In this document: positions 17,537 to 26,372 of the stretch, piece after piece
Numbering within the stretch: position 1 is the stretch's first letter
Layout of the letters: each line of letters begins with the position of its first letter
Assembly (NCBI GenBank): GCA_001941065.1
Contig: MSHJ01000009.1
Span: 192,810-256,809 of the forward strand
Direction: 5' to 3'
Length of the DNA: 64,000 bases
Origin: Alistipes sp. Zagget8
GTDB taxonomy: Bacteria; Bacteroidota; Bacteroidia; Bacteroidales; Rikenellaceae
Notes under the pieces: model-generated
The model's input: only the letters and a program-made list of their open reading frames with translations
Told to the model about the DNA's origin: nothing
Database searches by the model: none
Position numbers and translations under genes: made by a program

Positions 17537-17567
17537 TTGCGGCACGGGCCTTGTCCGGATATATTTG
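17537..17567 (+). promoter_or_regulatory. Promoter of the hemerythrin-regulator/CDF unit
   Basis: TTG (17537-17539) and TATATTTG (17560-17567) are 20 bases apart, the usual spacing for -33 and -7 boxes in Bacteroidetes. The ATG is 25 bases downstream. One of the best promoter matches in the window. Confidence 0.65.
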
Positions 17568-17592
17568 TGCACGGAAAATAATACCTATCTCT

Positions 17593-18525
17593 ATGTATAA
17601 AAATGGTGGATATACGGGCGACGACAGAATGTGCGATCTGGTGTGCGACCATTATGCCGTGTTGCAGGTGATGAGCCGCTTCGGCATCGCGCTGGGGTTC
17701 GGCGACAAGACGATCGCCGAGGTGTGCGCGGAAAACAAGGTCGATGCGGCGACGTTCCTCGCCGTGGTCAATATGCTGATGAATTTCGGCAACGGCGCCG
17801 AACTGGCGGGCGAGGTCTCGGTCCGCTCGCTGACCGACTACCTGCACAATTCGCACAGCTATTTCCTCGATTTCCGCCTGCCGGCCATCCGCCGCAAGCT
17901 GATCGAGGCGGTCGACTGCGCCCAGAGCGACGTGGCGTTTGCCATCATGCGCTTTTTCGACGAATATGCCGCCGAGGTCCAGCGCCACATGTCCTACGAG
18001 GAGCAGACGGTTTTTCCCTATGTCGAGTCGCTGCTCGCGGGCGAGAAGAGTTCGGCCTATTCGATGGATATTTTCCGCCGCCAGCACGACCAGGTCGACA
18101 TCAAGCTGCGCGAACTGAAGAACATCATCATCAAATACTATCCTTCGGGCAGTACGAACGAGCTGAACGGCGTGCTGTTCGACATCTTCAACTGCGAGCA
18201 CGAACTCGCGTCGCACAACGCCGTCGAGGACGACATCTTCATTCCGGCCGTCGAACGGTTGGCGGCGAAGGGCCCCCGCGTCGTGAAGCCCGAGCCGCTG
18301 AGCGTCCGCGAGAAGGAGATCATCGTCTGCGTGGTGAAGGGCATGACCAACAAGCAGATTGCCGACGCCCTCTGCATTTCGGCCCACACCGTCATCACCC
18401 ACCGCCGCAACATCGCCGCCAAACTGCAGATTCACTCCGCGGCGGGGCTTACGATCTATGCCATCGTCAATAAGCTGGTCGAACTCTCCGAGATCAAGGA
18501 CACCATAACCGATTCGCAGTCATGA
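17593..18525 (+). CDS. RIC-type hemerythrin sensor fused to LuxR-type DNA-binding domain
   Basis: 310 aa. Residues 1-85 resemble the ScdA/RIC N-terminal region. Residues 86-220 form a hemerythrin-like di-iron domain with H88, H132, E136, H165, H208 and E212 in the spacing of YtfE/RIC ligands (RHMSYEEQTVFP, HNAVEDDIFIP). Residues 236-300 are a LuxR-type helix-turn-helix (LSVREKEIIVCVVKGMTNKQ, ADALCISAHTVITHRRNI). Family knowledge: RIC proteins repair or sense iron-sulfur centres and react with NO or O2. The fusion suggests a redox or NO-responsive transcription factor (inference). The start ATG at 17593 follows a good promoter. It overlaps the CDF gene by four bases. Confidence 0.82.
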   Translation: MYKNGGYTGDDRMCDLVCDHYAVLQVMSRFGIALGFGDKTIAEVCAENKVDAATFLAVVNMLMNFGNGAELAGEVSVRSLTDYLHNSHSYFLDFRLPAIRRKLIEAVDCAQSDVAFAIMRFFDEYAAEVQRHMSYEEQTVFPYVESLLAGEKSSAYSMDIFRRQHDQVDIKLRELKNIIIKYYPSGSTNELNGVLFDIFNCEHELASHNAVEDDIFIPAVERLAAKGPRVVKPEPLSVREKEIIVCVVKGMTNKQIADALCISAHTVITHRRNIAAKLQIHSAAGLTIYAIVNKLVELSEIKDTITDSQS

Positions 18526-19418
18526 CACATGAGCACCACCATCACCACGATCATACAGTCACCTCGCTCAACAAAGCCTTCATCTGGGGCATCGCCCTCA
18601 ATGTGGGCTTCGTGATCGTCGAATTTGCCGTCGGCCTCTACTACGGCTCGATGGGCCTGCTGTCCGACGCCGGGCACAACCTTTCCGATGTCGCCAGCCT
18701 GCTGCTGGCCATGCTGGCGTTCCGGCTGGCCCAGGCCCGGGCCACGCCCAAATACACCTACGGCTACAAGAAGAGCACGGTGCTGATCTCGCTGCTCAAC
18801 TCCGTGATCCTGCTCATCGCCGTCGGGGTCATCGTCGCCGAGAGTATCGGCCGCATGCTCCATCCCGAACCCGTCGTGGGCGGCGCCATCGCGTGGACGG
18901 CGGGCGTCGGTGTGGTGATCAACGGCTTCACGGCGTGGCTCTTTATGAAAGACAAGGACCGCGACCTGAACGTCAAGGGCGCCTATCTGCACATGGCTGC
19001 CGATGCGCTGGTGTCGGTCGGCGTGCTGGTCTCGGGTCTCGTGATTTCGTGGACCGGCTGGACCGTCGTCGACCCCATCGTGGGGCTCGTCGTCGCGGCG
19101 GTGATTGTGGCCTCGGTCTGGTCGCTGACCCGCGACAGCCTGCGCCTCTCGCTCGACGGCGTGCCCGGAGGTATCGACGTTGCGGAGATCGAAACGAAGA
19201 TGGCAGCCGTTCCGGGAGTCCGGGCGGTTCACCACATTCATGTCTGGGCCATCAGCACGACCGAAAACGCCCTCACGGCCCATGTCGTGCTCGACAGTCT
19301 CTCCCGGATGGAAGGGGTGAAACACACCCTGAAAGAGCTGCTGGGCCAGTCGGGAATCCCCCATGCGACGCTCGAATTCGAGTCCGCCGCCGAACGATGT
19401 GACGATTTGCACGACTGA
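18522..19418 (+). CDS. Cation diffusion facilitator (CzcD/ZitB-like)
   Basis: 298 aa inner-membrane metal/proton antiporter with six membrane helices. The N-terminus is a His-rich metal-binding stretch (MTHEHHHHHDH). Metal-site motifs include LLSDAGHNLSDVASL in helix 2 and HMAADALVSVGVL in helix 5. The C-terminal cytoplasmic domain ends with a GVRAVHHIHVWAISTTENAL signature. Likely exports Zn, Co, Cd or Fe. Its ATG overlaps the upstream regulator's TGA (ATGA), so the regulator and exporter are coupled. A strong terminator follows at 19457. Confidence 0.88.
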   Translation: MTHEHHHHHDHTVTSLNKAFIWGIALNVGFVIVEFAVGLYYGSMGLLSDAGHNLSDVASLLLAMLAFRLAQARATPKYTYGYKKSTVLISLLNSVILLIAVGVIVAESIGRMLHPEPVVGGAIAWTAGVGVVINGFTAWLFMKDKDRDLNVKGAYLHMAADALVSVGVLVSGLVISWTGWTVVDPIVGLVVAAVIVASVWSLTRDSLRLSLDGVPGGIDVAEIETKMAAVPGVRAVHHIHVWAISTTENALTAHVVLDSLSRMEGVKHTLKELLGQSGIPHATLEFESAAERCDDLHD

Positions 19419-19456
19419 ATTGTATAGTTGGACGAAATTGGTTGAATGAAAGACGT

Positions 19457-19493
19457 AATCCCGACCTTAATTGTTAAGGTCGGGATTGTTTTT
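19457..19493 (+). terminator. Terminator after the CDF gene
   Basis: Perfect 14-bp stem (AATCCCGACCTTAA, loop TTG, TTAAGGTCGGGATT) followed by GTTTTT. Confidence 0.9.
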
Positions 19494-19572
19494 CTCGGAA
19501 AAGGGCGCAATCTTTGTCCCGGAAGAAGAGTGAATTCAAAGAAGTAAGGGTGACGCAAATCTTTATGGAGGG

Positions 19573-19606
19573 GACGGTCCGGCCTGATGGCCGGGCCGTC
19601 TTTTTT
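19573..19606. terminator. Hairpin at the yidD end
   Basis: 12-bp stem (GACGGTCCGGCC, loop TGAT, GGCCGGGCCGTC) followed on the plus strand by TTTTTT. On the minus strand it directly follows the yidD stop without a T-run. It could end read-through from the left, or a short transcript between 19494 and 19572. Confidence 0.65.
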
Positions 19607-19865
19607 ACGGCACGGGATCGTAACCGCTGCCGCCCCACGGATGGCACCTGGACAGGCGGCGCACGGTGAGCCACAGTCCTTTCAGGGGGCCGTATTTGCG
19701 CAGCGCTTCGAGGGCGTACTGCGAGCAGGTGGGGGTGAAGCGGCACGACGGGGGCGTGAAGGGCGAGATGCAGAGCTGATAGAACCGCACCAGCACGATC
19801 AGCGGAAAGGCGCACACCCGTTTAAAGATGCTCCACGACCGATTCCAGAATCCTGCGGACGGCAT
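19605..19865 (-). CDS. yidD: Membrane protein insertion efficiency factor YidD
   Basis: 86 aa. An amphipathic N-terminus, then [16 protein letters not shown], the cysteine-containing [17 protein letters not shown], and the C-terminal [14 protein letters not shown] are the YidD signatures. Family knowledge: YidD is encoded with rnpA and helps YidC-dependent membrane insertion. It overlaps the 3' end of rnpA by 44 bases in another frame. No rpmH or yidC is adjacent. The TAA stop lies within the T-run of the hairpin at 19573. Confidence 0.93.
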   Translation of the reverse strand: MPSAGFWNRSWSIFKRVCAFPLIVLVRFYQLCISPFTPPSCRFTPTCSQYALEALRKYGPLKGLWLTVRRLSRCHPWGGSGYDPVP

Positions 19866-20190
19866 TTGCGATGGTTTTATACGGCAGCACCTCCTTCGAC
19901 GAGTAAATCAGCGCCAGGTCCAGGTTGACCGGCGTACCGTTGTGGACGATCTGTTTCTGCAGGCGGTAAGCCTCCTTCGTGCGGCGGCGCAGGAGGTTGC
20001 GTTTGTTGGCCCGTTTATGGAATTTCTTGGGCACGGAGAACAGCACCTCGACCGACTGTTCGGTGTCGGGTTCGGCGAACCAGACATAGCGGAACGGGAA
20101 GATAAAGCCGCTCTCGCCGCTCTCGAACATACGGCGCACGGCACCGAGCGAACGGAGCCTTTCGGTGCGGGGCAGTGTGTTTGCGGACAT
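19822..20190 (-). CDS. rnpA: Ribonuclease P protein component
   Basis: 122 aa. Basic protein that binds the RNase P RNA and helps tRNA 5'-leader removal. The RNR-type motif is visible in [19 protein letters not shown], with [15 protein letters not shown] upstream. Start at 20190 ([14 protein letters not shown]) fits the family. It lies between hemD and yidD, overlapping yidD by 44 bases. The usual rpmH-rnpA pairing is absent here. Confidence 0.92.
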   Translation of the reverse strand: MSANTLPRTERLRSLGAVRRMFESGESGFIFPFRYVWFAEPDTEQSVEVLFSVPKKFHKRANKRNLLRRRTKEAYRLQKQIVHNGTPVNLDLALIYSSKEVLPYKTIANAVRRILESVVEHL

Positions 20191-20211
20191 GGCGGGAGAG
20201 GGCCTGCGCCC

Positions 20212-21075
20212 TTATTTGCGGGTTTCCGTGCCGGGACGGCGCGTGCGGCTCTTCTTGGCCAGTTTGTGCTGCTGGCTGCGGATGAACTCCTCTTTGCGGG
20301 CGTCGGTCACCAGTTCGACGGGCTGCGGCTCCTCGCCTTTCTGCACCTTCTGCAGGAAGATGTCGATGGCCTTGACCATTGAGGGGGCTTCGGCCGTCGG
20401 GGCGTTGGCCAGCACGGTGATTCCGGCCCCGATAGCGGCACGCAGCGTGCTTTCGCCGAAGACCGCGATGGCCGGCAGGTTGTCGGTTCCGAATTTCTCG
20501 ACGAGGGTCTTGACATCCGACGGCGAGTAAAGCGCCAGCAGGCCGTAATCGGCCGGTTTCACGTCGTCCAGGTCCCCGGCGACCGTCCGGGCCAGGATGA
20601 CCGGGCTGACCGACAATTTGAGCTTGGAGAGCGTCTCGGGCAGCTCCGGACGGTGGGGTTCGGTCAGCGCCAGCAGGAGTTTCTCCTCCTTGTGCTTGAT
20701 GATCAGTTCGACGAGCGAGGTGAACGATCCGTCGGCGAACGAAATCTTGCGTTTGCGGTAGACGATGTATTTCTGCAGATAGAGCGCTACGGCCTCCGTC
20801 TGGCAGATGTATTTCATGGTTTCCGGCACGGTGATGCGGGCCTCCTCGCAGATATGGAAAAAACTGTCGACCGTCGTGCGCGATGTGAAGATGACGGCGG
20901 TGTGTGTGAGTATTTCGACCCGTTGGGCGCGGAACTCCTTCAGGGAGACGCCGACGACGCGGATAAAAGGCCGGTAGGCGATCTCCACGTGGTATTTCTG
21001 GGACAATTCGTAGAACGGGGATTTTTCAATAACTGCGGGCCTCGGCTGCGAAACCAGTACACTCTTTACTTTCAA
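20212..21075 (-). CDS. hemD: Uroporphyrinogen-III synthase
   Basis: 287 aa. The fold and the region TAVIFTSRTTVDSFFHICE (about 57-75) and AIAVFGESTLRAAIGAG (about 193-210) fit the HemD family, which cyclises hydroxymethylbilane in haem synthesis. Conservation in this family is low; the call also rests on the Bacteroidetes context next to DUF4271 and rnpA. A basic 45-residue C-terminal tail (QHKLAKKSRTRRPGTETRK) goes beyond the usual domain. It is 21 bp upstream of rnpA and 33 bp downstream of the DUF4271 gene. Confidence 0.78.
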   Translation of the reverse strand: MKVKSVLVSQPRPAVIEKSPFYELSQKYHVEIAYRPFIRVVGVSLKEFRAQRVEILTHTAVIFTSRTTVDSFFHICEEARITVPETMKYICQTEAVALYLQKYIVYRKRKISFADGSFTSLVELIIKHKEEKLLLALTEPHRPELPETLSKLKLSVSPVILARTVAGDLDDVKPADYGLLALYSPSDVKTLVEKFGTDNLPAIAVFGESTLRAAIGAGITVLANAPTAEAPSMVKAIDIFLQKVQKGEEPQPVELVTDARKEEFIRSQQHKLAKKSRTRRPGTETRK

Positions 21076-21108
21076 CGTTGCGAATAATTTAGGTTTGTTG
21101 TTGCAGGG

Positions 21109-22050
21109 TCATCTCACCGTGAGCAGCCACAAAAGGCTGATTGGAAAGACTTCTACCGTGCAAAGGTACAAAAACCAATGCAAAATTGAAATTTTTTTAG
21201 CAATAAACAGATTCACCGCCTCCCGGAGGTATAGAATGGCCGTTACGGTCAATTCAATGATAATGATGCAGAACCAGACGTCTCCGGTGCCCCGGGGGCA
21301 GAGTGCGAAAAGCAGCAGTACGGGCGAGGTGACGATCACCGCCAGGGAAAAATAGGTGCGTTTCAGCAGGATGAGCTGCGAAATGAAGGGCTGCGAGAGT
21401 GTGACGGTCCCTGCCAGGCGGACGACGACCAGCTGGTAGACGACCACCCCGCAGCAGGCCGCCGTTGCCAGCAGGCTCAGGGCCAGCACGGCGCCGTGCG
21501 AAAGCGTCTCCCTCAGTTGGCTCGGCATCAGCGAATCGCCGTATTTGACCACCATGACCCCCATGAAGAGCATGCCGATGGCCGTTGCGATGTTCAGAAA
21601 CCGCGAGAAGCCGCTGCCGCCCGGGTCCTCCGAGAGGCGCTGGCCGGTGGCCGTGTCGCGCGAGATGCGGTCGAGCAGCGTGCGCACGTCGCCCAGGTTG
21701 CGGTAGAGCAGCATGGCGTAGGTCGCGGCGAGCAGGAGCACGAAACCCTGGAAAACGGCATTGTCGGTGAGCGAGACGGGTTGTGCGGGCAGCTTCCGGA
21801 GGGGTTCCACCGTGACCGAAGCCTCTCCGAAAAGGGCCGTCGAGGTGGTGTCGCGCCAGACAGAGGGCGCCGCAGCCTCCGCCGTGCGGAAATCCGCGAA
21901 GAACAGCGTGTCGGCCGCCGCCGTCGCGGTCGAATCCGCCGCTGCGGGGATGCTGTCCGCCGGTGCGGACAATGCCGCGGTTTCCGGTCCGCCTGCCGCC
22001 GAATCCGCCGCAGGTACAGGGTTTGCGCTATGTGCCTGCAGGCCGGTCAT
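21109..22050 (-). CDS. DUF4271 membrane protein
   Basis: 313 aa. The first about 105 residues are Ala/Ser/Pro-rich and low in complexity. About five membrane helices follow in the C-terminal two thirds. The family is Bacteroidetes-specific, usually next to hemD, and has no known function. The start overlaps the histidine-kinase stop by one base (TGATG). A role coupled to hemD is inferred only from position. Confidence 0.75.
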   Translation of the reverse strand: MTGLQAHSANPVPAADSAAGGPETAALSAPADSIPAAADSTATAAADTLFFADFRTAEAAAPSVWRDTTSTALFGEASVTVEPLRKLPAQPVSLTDNAVFQGFVLLLAATYAMLLYRNLGDVRTLLDRISRDTATGQRLSEDPGGSGFSRFLNIATAIGMLFMGVMVVKYGDSLMPSQLRETLSHGAVLALSLLATAACCGVVVYQLVVVRLAGTVTLSQPFISQLILLKRTYFSLAVIVTSPVLLLFALCPRGTGDVWFCIIIIELTVTAILYLREAVNLFIAKKISILHWFLYLCTVEVFPISLLWLLTVR

Positions 22051-23225
22051 CAGGTGAAGATGCGTTTGAGGGTGATGCGGATGGTGGTTCCCTTGCCTAT
22101 TTCGGAGTCGATGACGGCGATCCGGCCCTGGTGGTACTCCTCGACGATGCGGCGCGAAAGCGACAGCCCGAGACCCCAGCCGCGGGTCTTGGTGGTGAAT
22201 CCGGGTTCGAAGATGCGTTTCCAGTTACTCTTGGGAATGCCCTTGCCGGTGTCCCTGACGTCGATAATCACGTGCTGGTCGTCCGAGGAGATCTTGACGT
22301 CGATGGCCCCGTGCCCTTGCAGGGCGTCGAGCGAGTTTTTCATCAGGTTCTCCACGACCCATTCGAACAGCGCGGCGTTGATGTTGGCCTGCACCGGGGC
22401 GATGGCCAGTCCGTTGTAGTCGAGGGTTACGTTGCGGGGAATGCGCTTGCGGAAATACATGACCGATTCGCCCACCACCTCGTTGATGTTGGCGGGGGTG
22501 AGGGGCGTCTCGGAGCCGATCTTCGAAAAGCGGTCCACGATCTTCATCAGGTGCGTGAGGTCCTTGTTCATCTCCTCGACGGCCGTCTGGTCGACATTTT
22601 GCGAACGTAGGTATTCGATCCACCCGAGCAGCGACGAGATGGGCGTGCCCAGCTGGTGGGCGGTCTCCTTGGCCAGCCCTATCCACACGCGGTTCTGCTC
22701 GTCGTGCTTCGACGAACGGAAGGCGATGAACCCCAGGGCGATGAAGGCCGTGATGACGAGCAACTGCACATAGGGGAAATAGTAGAGCGACTTGAGCAGC
22801 GCCGACCGGCCGTAAAAAATGATGTGGTAGTGCTGCGTAGACCAGAGGAAATTCACCGGAATCGGGGTGTTTTCCGTGGTGAACTTGTCGATCTGCCGCC
22901 GCAGCCGGTCGGGGTGGTCGATGATCTTGTCCGGCACGAGGTGCGAATTGATGACCTCGAGGTTCTCGTTGGTGATGATGAACGGGATGTTGTTGCCGTT
23001 GGACATGATGTCCGTCACGAGCGGGTCCTGGATGGTGCCGCCCAGCACGTCGCGGCTCACGCGTTCGATGGCGTGGGCCCACAGGGCCACGTCGTGCTGC
23101 TCCTTCCACTTGAGCCGCTGGGCCATGTTGTTGGTGTAGAGCAGCGACACGGCGCCGAGCGTCACCCCGACGACGATCACCACCACGCGGTTGCGGAACG
23201 AGAAATATTTCGTGCTGAGCTTCAT
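22050..23225 (-). CDS. Membrane sensor histidine kinase
   Basis: 391 aa. Two membrane helices (about 12-30 and 148-168) border a periplasmic sensor region. The H-box is AHQLGTPISSLLGWIEYL (H190), the N-box NLMKNSLDALQGHG, and the G-boxes DTGKGIPKSNWK and GWGLGLSLSRRIVEEY. The HQLGTPISSL variant is typical of Bacteroidetes kinases. No response regulator lies next to it, so the partner is elsewhere. It sits between the S41 protease and DUF4271 in the ten-gene operon, nine bases after the protease stop. Confidence 0.88.
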   Translation of the reverse strand: MKLSTKYFSFRNRVVVIVVGVTLGAVSLLYTNNMAQRLKWKEQHDVALWAHAIERVSRDVLGGTIQDPLVTDIMSNGNNIPFIITNENLEVINSHLVPDKIIDHPDRLRRQIDKFTTENTPIPVNFLWSTQHYHIIFYGRSALLKSLYYFPYVQLLVITAFIALGFIAFRSSKHDEQNRVWIGLAKETAHQLGTPISSLLGWIEYLRSQNVDQTAVEEMNKDLTHLMKIVDRFSKIGSETPLTPANINEVVGESVMYFRKRIPRNVTLDYNGLAIAPVQANINAALFEWVVENLMKNSLDALQGHGAIDVKISSDDQHVIIDVRDTGKGIPKSNWKRIFEPGFTTKTRGWGLGLSLSRRIVEEYHQGRIAVIDSEIGKGTTIRITLKRIFT

Positions 23226-23234
23226 GGCGCGGAC

Positions 23235-24896
23235 TTATTTGCGCTTGGTGTCCTGCTCGCGGGTGATGCGGGCGTACTCCTCGGGGTTGTCCAGCACCCC
23301 GATCGCCTGCTTCACCTCCTTGTCCCCGGGCAGCGAGTGTTCGATCACCCCGGCCTGATAGCCGTAGCGCATCACGATGTCGTTGTTGATCGCCTCGACG
23401 ACCTGCCTGCGGTAGGTTTCGAGGTTGGTCTGCGTGTCGTCCTTCAGCTCGGCCTCCACCTGTTCGAACTTGTTTTTCAGCTCGGCGAAACGGTCGTCTT
23501 CGGCGGCTTTCTTCAGTGCCTTGAGCGCCCGGCGGGTGTCCGATTCGTAGGGCACCTTCTTCCCCTTCATAAACTCCGCGAAATCGGCGTAATCCCGGTC
23601 CGTGATCGAGAAGGTGCGCACGTCGATCTCCCGGCCCGGGTTGCGGCGCATGTATTCGTCGCCGAAATCCTCGATGAATCCCAGCGCGTAGAGCGTCATG
23701 GCGAAGCGCGAGATATACTCCGGGTCGGTGCCGATGTCGGGCATCACGCCGCCGCCGTCATAGACTTTGCGGCCCGCTTTGGTCGTGAACTCCGAGATCA
23801 GCGAGTCGGGCACCATGCGCACCGAACCCTCCTGCGAGTGGGAGTAGTCGATGGCCTGGATGCAGCGGCCCGAGGGAATGTAGTATTTGGCCGTGGTGAG
23901 TTTCAGCATGGTGTTGTAGCCCAGCGGGCGCGTCGCCTGCACGAGTCCCTTGCCGAAGCTGCGCTGGCCGATCAGCACCGCGCGGTCGAGGTCCTGCAGG
24001 GCTCCGGCGACGATCTCGGCCGCCGAGGCCGAATTGCCGTTGACCAGCACGGCCAGCGGCAGGTCGGGGAGTATCGGTTCCGAATCGGTGCGGAACGTCT
24101 GTTTCGACTCCTCCGAACGGCCTTTGGTGCTGAGGACCTCCGTGCCCTTGGGAACGAACATCCCCAGGATTTTGAGCGCCTCCTGCATGATGCCGCCGCC
24201 GTTCGAACGGTAGTCGAGCACGAGTCCCTTCAGCTGTCCCTCGGAGCGCAGCCGTTCGATGGCCGAGCGCATCTCCTCGTAACACCCTTCGGTGAAATCG
24301 CTGTGGCGGATGTAGCCGATGCCGTCGGCGACCCATCCCACATAGGGAACCCCCGGGATGGCGATGCGTTCGCGGCGGATCGTGGCGGTCTGCTGCGTGC
24401 CGTCGAGGTGCTCGACGGTCACTTTGACCTTGCTCCCCGGTTCGCCCTTGAGGCGCGAGGAGACCTGCTCGGTGGTGAAACCTTTGGCGTCCTTGCCGTC
24501 GATCGCGAGGATTTTGTCGCCGATCTTCAGCCCGGCCTTGTCCGCCGGAGAGTTCTCGTAGGGCTGGGCGATGCGCACGTAATCCTCCTTCTGGCGGATG
24601 AGCGACCCGATGCCGCCGTATTTGCCCGTGGTGAGCAGTTCGAAATCCTGCATCCCCTCCTCGGGAATGTACTCCGTGTAGGGGTCCAGGTCGCTGACCA
24701 TGCCGGCGGCAGCCCCCTCCATCAGTTTGTCGGGGTCGACAGGGTCGACGTAGTTGAGCGACAGTTCGCGCATCATGTTGACGGTGATCTCCATGTTGCG
24801 GCCCAGTCCGAAATCGTTGCGGGCGGCGAAGGTCAGCGCTCCCGCGGCGGCGACAGCGGCCGCGGCGACGAGCAGATAGCGGTATTTTCTAATCAT
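23235..24896 (-). CDS. S41 family C-terminal processing peptidase
   Basis: 553 aa. An N-terminal membrane anchor (about 8-24) precedes a PDZ domain (about 86-180) and the S41 catalytic domain. Ser/Lys dyad candidates are S289 in VNGNSASAAEIVAG and K316 in GQRSFGKGLVQ. A long charged C-terminus (420-553) is typical of Bacteroidetes CtpA-like enzymes. Predicted periplasmic processing of envelope proteins. The gene overlaps the upstream 157-aa membrane-protein gene by eight bases. Confidence 0.9.
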   Translation of the reverse strand: MIRKYRYLLVAAAAVAAAGALTFAARNDFGLGRNMEITVNMMRELSLNYVDPVDPDKLMEGAAAGMVSDLDPYTEYIPEEGMQDFELLTTGKYGGIGSLIRQKEDYVRIAQPYENSPADKAGLKIGDKILAIDGKDAKGFTTEQVSSRLKGEPGSKVKVTVEHLDGTQQTATIRRERIAIPGVPYVGWVADGIGYIRHSDFTEGCYEEMRSAIERLRSEGQLKGLVLDYRSNGGGIMQEALKILGMFVPKGTEVLSTKGRSEESKQTFRTDSEPILPDLPLAVLVNGNSASAAEIVAGALQDLDRAVLIGQRSFGKGLVQATRPLGYNTMLKLTTAKYYIPSGRCIQAIDYSHSQEGSVRMVPDSLISEFTTKAGRKVYDGGGVMPDIGTDPEYISRFAMTLYALGFIEDFGDEYMRRNPGREIDVRTFSITDRDYADFAEFMKGKKVPYESDTRRALKALKKAAEDDRFAELKNKFEQVEAELKDDTQTNLETYRRQVVEAINNDIVMRYGYQAGVIEHSLPGDKEVKQAIGVLDNPEEYARITREQDTKRK

Positions 24897-25362
24897 TGCG
24901 TGTCATCTGTATGTATGAATCGAGCCGGTACTGCACCCGGGCGACGCCGCGGCGGATGCCGTCGAGCACGATCCATTGTCCGTACTGTGAAACTTTTATT
25001 TCGTCCTCGCCCAGCAGCATCAGCTTTTGGACGAAATTGTCGGCGCGGAAAGTCATCACCCCGTCCTCCTCGCTGCGGAGCGAAAAGCCCGACGAGCGGA
25101 ATGCGTTGACGATCTGTTCGCGGTTCTCCTCCATGTCGCCCTCGACCTTGCGCCCGACGAATCCGAATCTGGGATAGACCGCCGCCAGCACCACGATCGC
25201 CGTGAACAGCATCACATAGCGGTCGGTGTGGAACATGGCGTAGAGCGTATCGTCGAGCGACAGCGCCGAGGTGCCGGTCATCAGCATCAGCCCCATCAGG
25301 GCTATACAGAGAACGCACAGGGCGCAGAAATATTTTAACGAGCGAATGATATACTTTTTCAT
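24889..25362 (-). CDS. Two-helix membrane protein of unknown function
   Basis: 157 aa. Two membrane helices (about 8-31 and 48-66) precede a soluble C-terminal domain of about 85 residues (EENREQIVNAFRSSGFSLRS; EIKVSQYGQWIVLDG). I do not recognise the family. It lies between ispH and the S41 protease, overlapping the protease by eight bases, so it may act with the protease at the membrane. Length and operon placement argue that it is real. Confidence 0.7.
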   Translation of the reverse strand: MKKYIIRSLKYFCALCVLCIALMGLMLMTGTSALSLDDTLYAMFHTDRYVMLFTAIVVLAAVYPRFGFVGRKVEGDMEENREQIVNAFRSSGFSLRSEEDGVMTFRADNFVQKLMLLGEDEIKVSQYGQWIVLDGIRRGVARVQYRLDSYIQMTRND

Positions 25363-25372
25363 GGCCAGCGAT

Positions 25373-25405
25373 AATTATGAATTGTGAATTATGAATTGTG
25401 AATTG
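25373..25405. repeat. AT-rich repeat overlapping the ispH stop
   Basis: Tandem AATTATGAATTGTG units. The minus-strand TAA stop of ispH (25375-25377) and its last eight or nine codons come from this block, giving the tail SQFIIHNS. Confidence 0.7.
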
Positions 25406-26259
25406 AGATCGCCGATGCGGTCGGCAACCTCCTGCATCAGCCATTTGGGGGTCGACGTGGCGCCGCAGATACCCACCGAGCCGACGCCTTCGAACCAGCC
25501 GGGCTCTATCTCGGCCGCTTCCTCGACGACATACGTTCGCGCATTGGCCCGGCGGCATACCTCCGAGAGCACCTTGCCGTTCGACGATTTGCGGCCGCAG
25601 ACGAAAATCACGGCGTCGAAACGCTTCGAGAACTCCGTGAGGTGCTGTTCGCGGTTCGATACCTGCCGGCAGATCGTGTCGTCGATGCAGACTCCGTCCG
25701 GATCGGCGGCCCGGCGGCGCATCTCCGCCCCGAGCTCCTCGAACAGTGCGATGCTCTGCGTGGTCTGCGAGAGGAAATAGATCGGGCGCGAAAAGTCGAT
25801 CAACGGCAAATCCTCCGCCCCTTCAATCACGATTGTCGGGTCCGGAACCTGTCCCGTGAGCCCCTCCACCTCGGCGTGGCCCCGCTTGCCGAGGATCACG
25901 ACCTGGCCGCCCGTCGGGCGCATCCGTTCGTGGGCCTGTATCACCCGCCGCTGGAGGCGTGCCACCACCGGGCAGGTGGCGTCGATCACCTCGATACCCA
26001 GTTCCCGGGCCGCGGTGTATGTCGTAGGGGGTTCCCCGTGGGCGCGGATGAAAAGCCGGCAGCCCGCCAGCCGCGGCATGTCGGCATGGGTGACGGTCCT
26101 CAGCCCCAGTCGTTCGAGCCGCTGGACCTCGATGCGGTTGTGCACGATGTCGCCGAGCGAATAGACCGTGGCATCGCCTCCGAGGGCCCGTTCGGCCTCC
26201 GTGATTGCGCGGACAACGCCGAAGCAGAAGCCCGATTTATCGTCGATCTCGATGTACAT
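25375..26259 (-). CDS. ispH: 4-hydroxy-3-methylbut-2-enyl diphosphate reductase
   Basis: 294 aa. Last enzyme of the MEP isoprenoid pathway, producing IPP and DMAPP. The three [4Fe-4S] cysteines are C12 (SGFCFGVVRAI), C96 (DATCPVVARLQ) and C197 (DDTICRQVSNRE). IRAHGEPP and ICGATSTPKWLMQEV motifs are also typical. The last residues (NSQFIIHNS) are encoded by the AT repeat and are probably not part of the ancestral protein. Part of the LysE-cmk-ispH operon. Confidence 0.93.
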   Translation of the reverse strand: MYIEIDDKSGFCFGVVRAITEAERALGGDATVYSLGDIVHNRIEVQRLERLGLRTVTHADMPRLAGCRLFIRAHGEPPTTYTAARELGIEVIDATCPVVARLQRRVIQAHERMRPTGGQVVILGKRGHAEVEGLTGQVPDPTIVIEGAEDLPLIDFSRPIYFLSQTTQSIALFEELGAEMRRRAADPDGVCIDDTICRQVSNREQHLTEFSKRFDAVIFVCGRKSSNGKVLSEVCRRANARTYVVEEAAEIEPGWFEGVGSVGICGATSTPKWLMQEVADRIGDLNSQFIIHNS

Positions 26260-26265
26260 AAATGT

Positions 26266-26300
26266 AATTCATAATTCAAAATTCACAATTCATAATTGAA
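26266..26300. repeat. AT-rich inverted repeat, left arm
   Basis: 25 bases (26273-26297) have an exact reverse complement at 26376-26400. The two arms enclose a 78-bp spacer between ispH and cmk. This is a small element with terminal inverted repeats and no coding capacity. Confidence 0.75.
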
Positions 26301-26372
26301 ATGTGAGTCTTTTTTGCTTTTTCGGACAAACGCGAGGGCCGTGAGGATTCCCGTGCCGGCTGACTCCTGATT

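Noticed and set aside
22656..25109. An 817-codon plus-strand frame opposite the kinase and S41 protease
   Set aside because: Same shadow composition; both minus-strand genes have complete catalytic motifs.
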